A stretch of 11,075 nucleotides of DNA, taken from the NCBI GenBank assembly GCA_038747915.1, contig JBCDJJ010000102.1:1-11075 (forward strand), given 5' to 3'. The position numbers and the translations under genes are program-made. The stretch comes from JBCDAP01 sp038747915 (GTDB lineage Bacteria > Planctomycetota > Phycisphaerae > Phycisphaerales > UBA1924). The notes under the pieces are model-generated. The model did not search any database, had not been told where the DNA came from, and saw nothing but the letters and a program-made list of their open reading frames with translations. Below, piece by piece: positions 5,705-11,075 of this stretch; within the stretch, counting starts at the first letter, position 1; each line of letters starts with the position of its first letter.

Positions 5705-7045
5705 ATGAACGCCGAATCCGCATCGATGCGACCCGTTCTCAACCCTCTGATGGTGGCGATCGCCGCGATCACGCTCGTCCAGAGCGCGGGCTGCGGCCTG
5801 CAACGCGGCGCGCGGACCGATGTGCCGCCAACCATTCGAGAGCAGGTACCGCCGACCGCTTTCCACCGCGTCGACCCCATCCAGACGCCGGCCACTCAAA
5901 CCACGGCTCCACCCGCATCGCCGACCGGTGACCCCGCGACGGAGACGCCACTCCCACCGCCGGTGCGCACCGTGTTCGCGACCCCAGGGCCGCCCTCGAA
6001 CGCCACCGGCTCGACCGCCGAGGGCTACATCGTCTCCACCCGCGAGGGGCGCGTCGTCATCGACACGATGATCGGGCAGATCAACGGCGAGCCGATCTAC
6101 GCCGAGCAGTTCCTCGCGCCGCTCGACTCCTTCCTCCGCGCCGAGGCCGAGCGACTCCGAGGCACGGGCGAGGGGTGGCAGCGTGGCTGGATCGACACCG
6201 CGGCCCAAACCATCCAACGCCAGCTCCGCGACATGGTCCGTGATGAGCTCATCCTCGCCGACTTCTTCCGCAGTGTCGGCCCCGACCAGGAACAGGGCGT
6301 CCTCGCGTTCGTTGACAACATCCGCAGCACACTGGTGTCGCAGAACCTCGGATCCGAGGAGCTCGCCAACCGAAGGCTGCTCGAAGACGAGGGCATCGAC
6401 ATCTCCGAGAAGGTCGAGCAGCTCTCCGAAGCCGGCCTCGTGCGCGCGCAGCTCGAACGAAGCGTCTTCAACAAAGTCGATGTGAGCTATGCCGAGGTCG
6501 TCGACTTCTACAACGAGAACCCCGAGCTCTTCGACCCGCCCGCGCTCGCCACCCTTCGGGTGCTCCAGGTCACCACCGACCCGGTCCGGAACCAGGAGAT
6601 CGCCCAGGCCATCGCCCGCGGTGACGATTTCGCCGACCTCGCCGCGATCCACTCCGCGTGGAAGCCCGATGAAGACAATCTCCAGTTCGTCGAACTCGAT
6701 GACGACGGGTTCCAGGCGACCCAATTCTGGGGACGGCCCGAACTCCAAGAACTGACCGCGAGCCTCACCGAGGGAGACATCGGCGGCCCGGTCGAACTCG
6801 GGCGCTCGTCCTGGTGGATCCACCTCGAAGAGCTCGACCTGGGTGAGCCGATCGAGCTGTTCCAGGCCCAGGTGCAGATCGAGCGGAATCTCCGCGAACA
6901 GAAGCTCCGCGCCGCTGAGGATGCCTACATCGATCGCCTCCTCGCACGGGCGAATGTGGGCGATCTCGATCGGATCATCCGCACGCTGCTCGAGTACTCG
7001 GTGAACAAGTACCTGTCGGGCCCGCGGGTCCGCCGATCGGGGTGA
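5705..7045 (+). CDS. Predicted lipoprotein, SurA/parvulin-like foldase or chaperone, degenerate PPIase domain
   Basis: The 446-residue product starts with a signal-like segment (Arg9, then hydrophobic 14-25) ending at SAGC, so Cys30 is a plausible lipidation site; the -3 Ser makes the lipobox non-ideal. Residues 34-98 are a Pro/Thr-rich linker. From about 122 it resembles SurA-type proteins: IGQINGEPIYAEQFL, then a helical region to about 262, with the motif VVDFYNENPELFDPP before a PpiC-like region (about 283-378) showing GDDFADLA and a GDIGGPVELG end. These proteins act outside the cytoplasm on protein folding. The usual Arg-His-Ile strand reads RVLQV and the usual Gly-x-His-Ile end reads SWWIHL, so both expected histidines appear replaced; it may be an inactive chaperone. 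The start is uncertain: TTG 5684 and ATG 5726 are in frame and no start has a clear Shine-Dalgarno. It overlaps yraN by 4 bp. Confidence 0.75.
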   Translation: MNAESASMRPVLNPLMVAIAAITLVQSAGCGLQRGARTDVPPTIREQVPPTAFHRVDPIQTPATQTTAPPASPTGDPATETPLPPPVRTVFATPGPPSNATGSTAEGYIVSTREGRVVIDTMIGQINGEPIYAEQFLAPLDSFLRAEAERLRGTGEGWQRGWIDTAAQTIQRQLRDMVRDELILADFFRSVGPDQEQGVLAFVDNIRSTLVSQNLGSEELANRRLLEDEGIDISEKVEQLSEAGLVRAQLERSVFNKVDVSYAEVVDFYNENPELFDPPALATLRVLQVTTDPVRNQEIAQAIARGDDFADLAAIHSAWKPDEDNLQFVELDDDGFQATQFWGRPELQELTASLTEGDIGGPVELGRSSWWIHLEELDLGEPIELFQAQVQIERNLREQKLRAAEDAYIDRLLARANVGDLDRIIRTLLEYSVNKYLSGPRVRRSG

Positions 7046-7455
7046 TCGTCTCTACGCTGCGCCGGCTGCTCCGTCGCGGCCGTCGGCGCCCGCTCGGCCC
7101 CGCCGGCGAGCGATCCGCCGCCACCTACCTCCGTCGCCGCGGCTACCGAGTGCTTGCCAGGAACGTGCGCTCACGTGTCGGTGAACTCGACCTGGTGTGC
7201 CTGGCGCCGGATCGGCGGACGATTGTCTTCGTCGAGGTCAAGTCGCGTCGGCTCGACCCAAACCGCCCACACCCACCACCCCATGCGAGCGTCACCGGTG
7301 CGAAGCGGCGCAAACTCGTGACACTCGCCAAGCTCGAAAGCCGGCGTCGAGGGTGGAACGCACGACCGAAGCGGATCGATGTTGTCGCTGTCGAATTCCC
7401 ATCGGGCCGTGGGAAGCCAAGGATTCAGCACTTCAAGGACGCGGTCCGTGGCTGA
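7042..7455 (+). CDS. yraN: YraN family (UPF0102) nuclease-fold protein
   Basis: A 137-residue protein with the family hallmarks: GPAGERSAATYLRRRGY (19-35), then RVGELDLV (45-52), FVEVKSR (63-69) and RIDVVAV (111-117). E48, D50, E65 and K67 form a PD-(D/E)xK-like set of putative metal/active residues. The family adopts a restriction-endonuclease-like fold; its cellular role is poorly defined, with proposed links to DNA repair or processing. The N-terminal 17 residues are strongly basic. The start is GTG at 7042, overlapping the upstream stop as GTGA with no strong Shine-Dalgarno, so translation probably depends on termination-reinitiation. The gene ends 30 bp from the convergent oxidoreductase gene, and no clear terminator is visible between them. 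Confidence 0.9.
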   Translation: MIVSTLRRLLRRGRRRPLGPAGERSAATYLRRRGYRVLARNVRSRVGELDLVCLAPDRRTIVFVEVKSRRLDPNRPHPPPHASVTGAKRRKLVTLAKLESRRRGWNARPKRIDVVAVEFPSGRGKPRIQHFKDAVRG

Positions 7456-7485
7456 TGATGCACCGCGCCGGAGGCGACACGCCGA

Positions 7486-8634
7486 TCAGGCGGTCCACCC
7501 ATCCTCGACCGGCGCTGGGCGATCGGGCCGAGTGCTGAGTTCGACATCGGCGTGCTCACGCGCGGAGCGATCGATGGCCTCCATCACCTCGAGCGCGTGC
7601 AGTGCCAGCTCGCCCGAAGCGCGCGCCGGACGGTTGTCCCGCACGGCCTGCATCTGATCAGCAAGGCCGATACCTCGCCCGTTGACCGCTGGGCCAGCGG
7701 TCTCCTCCACGACATCCACCACCGGCTGCCAGGAGCCCACCACACGCTTGCGGACTTCAACTTTGCCGAGCCGGGCATCGTTGTCCTGCGCGAAGTTGTT
7801 GGGCGTGTGGATGACCATCGTGGCCTCCGAGCCGTAGATCTCCACGGACGGGATCGTGCTCGGATGCACGTCGAACGACATCAACGCGGTGGCGAATGCC
7901 CCGCTCTCGAAGAACAGATGACTCGATGTGTGCGTGAGCACCTCGACCGGGTACCGGGCACCCGCGGTCGGCGAGCCGTCCGGCGCCACACGCTCGGGGA
8001 AGCTCATCCGGCCGCTCGCACGCACCCGTGTCATCGGGCCGAGCAAGGTGATCAGCGCATGGAAGAAGTACGGCCCCATGTCGTACACGGGTCCGCCGCC
8101 ACGCTGATAGAAGAACGATGGGCTCGGATGCCAGCTCTCCATGCCCCGGCTCTGCATGCACACCGTCGCGCCGACGATCTCACCGAGATCGCCGCGGTCG
8201 ATGACGCGTCGAGCCAGCTGCCAGGTCGACCCCAAGACCGTGTCGGGTGCGCACCCGACCGTCACGCCCTTGCGCTCCGCCAGCTCGAGCAGCGCCTTCG
8301 CCGACTCCACCCCCTCGGTGAGCGGCTTCTCGTTGTACACGTGCTTGCCCGCCTCGATCGCCGCACGGGCGACCGGCTCGTGCGCGCGCGGCACGGTCAG
8401 GTTGAGCACCACATCGACCTCGTCGTCGGCGTACACCTCGTCCGCGCCGAGCACCCGGGCATCCGGACACTTCTCATCCCGAGCCGCTTCGGCCCGGGCA
8501 CGGTCGAGATCCGAGAGCGCGACGATGGAGACACCCTCGAGCTTCGAGAACGTCGTCACGTACTGCCCGAGGATGTTCCCGCACCCGACGATGCCGACGC
8601 GGGCCAGTTGGGTCGAGGTGTCAGCGGTCGTCAT
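7486..8634 (-). CDS. Gfo/Idh/MocA family NAD(P)-dependent oxidoreductase
   Basis: A 382-residue cytoplasmic dehydrogenase-like protein. The N-terminal Rossmann domain begins with VGIVGCGNI (13-21). The family signature follows: LNLTVPRAHEPV (78-89), HVYNEKPLT (98-106) with the catalytic Lys at 103, then the substrate domain with GGGPVYDMGPYFFHAL (179-194), where D186 and H192 are candidate catalytic residues. Members oxidise or reduce sugars, inositols and related polyols; the substrate here cannot be read from sequence. Length is typical (330-390). ATG 8634 is chosen because the Rossmann strand starts about a dozen residues later; AAGGG at 8643-8647 lies 8 nt upstream, while earlier in-frame starts add 46 residues with no family similarity. 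It is transcribed alone, divergent from the sigma-54 regulator and convergent with yraN. No sugar transporter or kinase is nearby. Confidence 0.93.
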   Translation of the reverse strand: MTTADTSTQLARVGIVGCGNILGQYVTTFSKLEGVSIVALSDLDRARAEAARDEKCPDARVLGADEVYADDEVDVVLNLTVPRAHEPVARAAIEAGKHVYNEKPLTEGVESAKALLELAERKGVTVGCAPDTVLGSTWQLARRVIDRGDLGEIVGATVCMQSRGMESWHPSPSFFYQRGGGPVYDMGPYFFHALITLLGPMTRVRASGRMSFPERVAPDGSPTAGARYPVEVLTHTSSHLFFESGAFATALMSFDVHPSTIPSVEIYGSEATMVIHTPNNFAQDNDARLGKVEVRKRVVGSWQPVVDVVEETAGPAVNGRGIGLADQMQAVRDNRPARASGELALHALEVMEAIDRSAREHADVELSTRPDRPAPVEDGWTA

Positions 8635-8758
8635 GTCGAGAGCCCTTGCTGTGAGAGGTGAACCGCGAGCGGTCGCGAAACGAGAGGTCAGCCGAGCGTC
8701 CCCGGTGACCAGCGCCCCCGGAACCCAGCAGGCGCCGTGCGCCCCAGCCACCGGGACG

Positions 8759-8776
8759 GCACCGTGACGCACCGTG
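8759..8776 (+). repeat. Two direct copies of GCACCGTG, 10-bp period
   Basis: GCACCGTG occurs at 8759-8766 and again at 8769-8776, exactly one helical turn apart, 23 bp before the regulator's proposed start. This arrangement suits a regulator binding as a side-by-side dimer, but chance is possible in GC-rich DNA. Confidence 0.4.
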
Positions 8777-8786
8777 TTGCGGGCGA

Positions 8787-8791
8787 GGGAG
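8787..8791 (+). promoter_or_regulatory. Shine-Dalgarno deciding the regulator start
   Basis: GGGAG lies 7 nt before GTG 8799, while the in-frame ATG at 8823 has no purine-rich site upstream. This favours the GTG start and eight extra N-terminal residues. Confidence 0.5.
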
Positions 8792-8798
8792 TATATCG

Positions 8799-10349
8799 GT
8801 GCCCCGGATCTACACTGCCCCGATGCCCAGCTCGACCGTTGACCCCGCCCTGCGTGCCCAGGTCCTCATCATCGAGGACGAGACCGAGCACGCCGACCTC
8901 ATGGCCGATGCCCTGCACAAGCCCGGGCACGTCTGCACGATCGTCCACTCCGTCCCCGATGCCCTCGAGGAGCTCCGCGGCGGAACCTTCGACATCGTCA
9001 TCACCGACCTGCGGATGCCGGGGTCCAGCGGGGCCGACACCCCCGCCGGCCTCGTCGGCCCCGACGGCGGCGACGCGGGGATGAAACTCCTCCAAGCGGC
9101 CAAGCGTCTTCAGCCGCACGCCGAGACCATCATGGTCACCGCCCACGGCGATGTCCCCACCGCCCGCGACGCCTTCAAGCACAACGCGTACGACTTCATC
9201 GAGAAACCGCTCGACCTCGCGGTGTTCCGAAGCCTGGTGAACCGCGCCGCCGAGGCGGTGCTGCTCCGCGGCGGCCGCGATGCATCCGACGACACGGGCG
9301 ACGGCACGATCGCTGCCGAGCTCGTTCAGCACGAAGGCTTCCAGGGCATCATCGCCGGCTCGGAGGCCATGAGGAAGATCCTGCACACGGTGAAGACCAT
9401 GGCGGCCTCACCGCTGCCCGTGCTGGTGACCGGCGAGTCGGGCACCGGCAAAGAGCTCATCGCGCGCGCACTGCACGACCACTCCAAGCGGGCCACCAAA
9501 CGGTTCGTCCCCTTCAACTGCGCCGGACAGAGCGAGAGCCTGCTCGAGGACGAGCTCTTCGGACATGTCAAGGGCGCGTTCACCGGCGCGGAGAAGGATC
9601 GCGAGGGTGTGTTCGAGTACGCCGACACCGGCACCTTGTTCCTCGACGAGATCGGCGACATGCCGCTCAGCATGCAGGCCAAGCTGCTGCGCGTGCTCGA
9701 GTCGGGCGAAGTGGTGCGCCTCGGCTCCAACGACGCGAAGAAGGTCGACGTGCGCTTCGTGAGCGCGACCAACAAGGACCTGAAAGCCGCGAGCGACACC
9801 GGCGAGTTCCGCGAGGATCTGTACTTCCGCATCACGGGCGCGGAGGTGCACCTCCCGCCACTCCGCGAGCGGCGGGAAGACATCCCACGGATCGTGCGGC
9901 ACGTGGTGGCGGACTACGCCAAGAAGATGGACGCCGCGATCCCCGGCGTGACCGATGCCGCGATGCTCCGCCTGACCGCCTTTCACTGGCCGGGCAACGT
10001 GCGGCAGTTGATCAACACGGTGCAGAACGCCGCGGTCATGGCGATCGCCGAGGCCGGGCAGTCCGCCGACTCTGGCGCGGGCACCCTCGACGTGCGGCAC
10101 ATCCCCGACGATATCCAGGTGCGCGACGAGGACGCCCACGACGCCGAGGACGCGATGGCCGCCGGCGCGAGCAACGGGAACGCCGCCCCACCCGGCTCAC
10201 TCGCGGGCACGAGCCTCGAGCAGCTCGAGAAGCGCGCGATCCGCGAAACACTCAGACTCACCGGCGGCAACCGCGAGCAGACAGCAAAGCTGCTGGGCAT
10301 CGGCGAGCGGACGCTCTACCGGAAGCTGAGAGAGTACGGGCTGCGGTGA
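8799..10349 (+). CDS. Sigma-54-dependent response regulator, NtrC family
   Basis: A 516-residue cytoplasmic transcription activator of three parts. The receiver domain (about 21-153) has acidic E26/D27, phospho-acceptor D70 (ITDLRMPG), T114 and K136 (EKPLD). The AAA+ domain (about 185-415) has Walker A GESGTGKE (212-219), an intact GAFTGA sigma-54 contact loop (259-264), Walker B TLFLDEIGD (279-287) and the arginine-rich FREDLYFRI segment. The C-terminal Fis-type helix-turn-helix is at about 474-514 (NREQTAKLLGIGERTLYRKL). The intact GAFTGA predicts true activation of sigma-54 promoters. About 15 additional Gly/Asp/Pro-rich residues (76-94) follow D70, where typical receivers go directly to the next helix. 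The AAA+-HTH linker is acidic and Ala-rich (440-470). GTG 8799 is preferred on Shine-Dalgarno grounds; ATG 8823 is the alternative. No histidine kinase lies in the window, and the stop overlaps the next gene by 4 bp. Confidence 0.96.
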   Translation: MPRIYTAPMPSSTVDPALRAQVLIIEDETEHADLMADALHKPGHVCTIVHSVPDALEELRGGTFDIVITDLRMPGSSGADTPAGLVGPDGGDAGMKLLQAAKRLQPHAETIMVTAHGDVPTARDAFKHNAYDFIEKPLDLAVFRSLVNRAAEAVLLRGGRDASDDTGDGTIAAELVQHEGFQGIIAGSEAMRKILHTVKTMAASPLPVLVTGESGTGKELIARALHDHSKRATKRFVPFNCAGQSESLLEDELFGHVKGAFTGAEKDREGVFEYADTGTLFLDEIGDMPLSMQAKLLRVLESGEVVRLGSNDAKKVDVRFVSATNKDLKAASDTGEFREDLYFRITGAEVHLPPLRERREDIPRIVRHVVADYAKKMDAAIPGVTDAAMLRLTAFHWPGNVRQLINTVQNAAVMAIAEAGQSADSGAGTLDVRHIPDDIQVRDEDAHDAEDAMAAGASNGNAAPPGSLAGTSLEQLEKRAIRETLRLTGGNREQTAKLLGIGERTLYRKLREYGLR

Positions 10350-10870
10350 ACAGATTACTGCTGTCGAGGTCCACCCATCGAGAACTCAAGCAGCTCGCCT
10401 CGAGGACGGGACTCACTCTCGATGATGTGAGATCGGCAGAAGACCTGGCGCACAAGCGATTGCGTTCGCCTCGAACGACGTGGGTGATGCTCGCGTGGTG
10501 GTTCATCTTCTTTCTCTTCCTCGCCGACCCTTTTTACGCGTACCTCAGACGTACCGGGGTTGAGCACTGGTTGGAGGCACACGCGCACCCGTGGTGGATT
10601 CTGTTTCAGTTGTTCGCGGTTGGGCCTGGCTACTTTGTGATTGTCTTGATCGTGGCCTACGCACTCGTCCGCCGAGAGCTTTCTCGCCAGTTGAAGCGGT
10701 GTCTGTACCAACCGATGTGTGTCACGTGCGGCTTCGATCTCCGTGGCCATCCGGATCTCCGGGTCGCCCGACACCGCCTGAAGTGCCCCGAGTGCGGCCA
10801 CCACTCGCCGTTCGTGCGTGCGCATGCACCACTTGATCCGGCGGGCACACCATCCGAACCGCGTGCGTGA
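10346..10870 (+). CDS. Two-helix membrane protein with C-terminal zinc-ribbon-like motif
   Basis: The 174-residue product begins at GTG 10346, overlapping the regulator's stop as GTGA. An N-terminal polar region (1-44), with a TGLTLDDV motif, precedes two hydrophobic segments at about 45-61 and 86-107 with an Asp/Tyr/His-containing loop between. Arg/Lys residues flank both helices on the outer ends (RSPR before the first; RRELSRQLKR after the second), so both termini are predicted cytoplasmic. The tail has C125-x2-C128-GFDLRG and C147-x2-C150-G, a four-cysteine ribbon expected to bind zinc. I recall similar CGxDLRG...CPECG tails in many planctomycete small membrane proteins of unknown function. 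Sampled lines at 10381 and 10501 are about 53-57% GC, below the regulator. Translational coupling suggests a link to the regulator, perhaps as a membrane partner, but nothing in the sequence proves it. Confidence 0.8.
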   Translation: MNRLLLSRSTHRELKQLASRTGLTLDDVRSAEDLAHKRLRSPRTTWVMLAWWFIFFLFLADPFYAYLRRTGVEHWLEAHAHPWWILFQLFAVGPGYFVIVLIVAYALVRRELSRQLKRCLYQPMCVTCGFDLRGHPDLRVARHRLKCPECGHHSPFVRAHAPLDPAGTPSEPRA

Positions 10871-10877
10871 GCACGCG
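10860..10877 (+). other. GC-rich hairpin spanning the last gene's stop codon
   Basis: CGCGTGC (10860-10866) pairs with GCACGCG (10871-10877) around GTGA, a loop that includes the stop codon. It is not followed by a T-run, so it is not a classical intrinsic terminator; it could slow ribosomes or protect the 3' end. Confidence 0.35.
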
Positions 10878-10978
10878 CGCCAGCGTTCAAAGCGGCAACA
10901 ACACACAACAGAGAAGGCTGCAAGCTATTCCTCGAAGCGCTCTCTGCTGCGTTCGGTAATCGGCTCATGCAAGTCTGG

Positions 10979-11003
10979 CGCGCGGGCTCACCCACCCCGC
11001 GCG
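10979..11003. terminator. Possible factor-dependent terminator hairpin
   Basis: CGCGCGGG (10979-10986) pairs with CCCGCGCG (10996-11003) around a 9-base loop, an 8-bp stem of only G-C pairs. It lies about 110 bp after the last gene. The following GGTTAAAAGG has no U-tract, so intrinsic termination is doubtful. Confidence 0.3.
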
Positions 11004-11019
11004 GGTTAAAAGGCACGAA

Positions 11020-11037
11020 CCCCACACCCCCCCACCC
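11020..11037 (-). other. Potential G-quadruplex tract
   Basis: On the minus strand the sequence is GGG, T, seven G, TGT, GGGG, which can provide four runs of three G with very short loops. The plus strand is C-rich. Confidence 0.35.
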
Positions 11038-11075
11038 AGTAGTACACACACCCAAGCCGCGCACACGCGGGCTCC

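Larger units (their letters stand above)
8635..8798. promoter_or_regulatory. Divergent intergenic region between oxidoreductase and sigma-54 regulator
   Basis: These 164 bp separate two outward-pointing genes and should hold both promoters. The visible structure is a direct repeat (listed separately) near the regulator and an AT-containing GTATAT at 8791-8796 between the Shine-Dalgarno and the start of the regulator. A sigma-54 type GG-N10-GC pair was looked for and not found at correct spacing. Confidence 0.4.
10871..11075. other. Gene-free 205-bp stretch at the right edge
   Basis: No reading frame here has recognisable protein similarity. The stretch contains an A/C-rich part (about 10890-10915), a GC hairpin at 10979-11003 and a C-rich tract at 11020-11037. 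It may be the 3' region of the regulator transcript or lead into a feature outside the window. Confidence 0.5.

Noticed and set aside
5548..5895. An N-terminal extension of the DUF1844 frame by 116 residues
   Set aside because: The extension crosses the divergent promoter region and the coding start of the lipoprotein, while ATG 5547 has an excellent AAGGAG site 5 nt away.
5372..6823. A 483-codon minus-strand frame across the parvulin-like gene and part of the DUF1844 gene
   Set aside because: The opposite frames carry recognisable domains and this one does not; it is composition-driven. The same applies to plus-strand frames at 211-1509 and 7552-8661 and the minus-strand frame at 8688-9386.
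7456..7485. A bidirectional terminator between the convergent yraN and oxidoreductase genes
   Set aside because: Only a 4-bp GGCG/CGCC stem can be formed in the 30-bp gap and there is no T-run.
8635..8772. A 46-residue N-terminal extension of the oxidoreductase
   Set aside because: The family Rossmann strand begins about 12 residues after ATG 8634, and the extension has no similarity to the family.
8757..8781. A sigma-54 promoter in front of the sigma-54 regulator
   Set aside because: A GCAC and a TTGC are present, but the spacing is one base short of the -24/-12 rule and the GG of the -24 element is missing.
10865..10892. Minus-strand GAACGCTGGCGCGCGTG, which resembles the start of 16S rRNA
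   Set aside because: The flanking bases do not match 16S rRNA on either side and the sequence runs directly into the end of a protein gene, so the likeness is chance.

Overview
The window is high-GC DNA with densely packed genes. It is most likely from a planctomycete-like bacterium, possibly of the Phycisphaerae. This is an inference from the Bacillus-type diheme succinate dehydrogenase, a DUF1844 protein, and a small membrane protein ending in a four-cysteine ribbon of a kind I associate with planctomycetes. No rRNA, tRNA, CRISPR array, insertion sequence or phage gene was seen.

Left block (1-5547, minus strand). One apparent operon reads DUF1844 protein -> sdhC (cytochrome b) -> sdhA (flavoprotein) -> a nucleotidyltransferase-fold protein -> sdhB (iron-sulfur subunit) -> a TPR protein cut by the window edge. 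The three sdh products form the membrane complex that oxidises succinate to fumarate and passes electrons to quinone. The unexpected member is the 192-residue nucleotidyltransferase-like gene between sdhA and sdhB. It overlaps the sdhB start by 4 bp, carries the sdhB ribosome-binding site in its last codons, and has clearly lower GC than its neighbours. The 142-bp sdhC-sdhA spacer holds a bulged hairpin and an AT-rich dyad.

Middle block (5705-7455, plus strand). A divergently transcribed pair: a predicted exported lipoprotein of SurA/parvulin type whose isomerase domain seems to lack the usual catalytic histidines, overlapping by 4 bp with yraN, a nuclease-fold UPF0102 protein. It converges on a Gfo/Idh/MocA-family NAD(P)-dependent oxidoreductase (7486-8634, minus strand).

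Right block (8799-10870, plus strand). A sigma-54-dependent response regulator with complete receiver, AAA+ and Fis-type DNA-binding domains, and with an unusual loop insertion just after the phospho-acceptor aspartate. It overlaps by 4 bp with a two-helix membrane protein carrying a cytoplasmic zinc-ribbon-like tail. No histidine kinase is present. The last 205 bp hold no gene I can support, only GC-rich hairpins and a C-run that could form a G-quadruplex on the minus strand.

Most of the window is conventional. The best candidates for something new are the nucleotidyltransferase inside the sdh operon, the degenerate parvulin lipoprotein, and the regulator/zinc-ribbon membrane protein pair.
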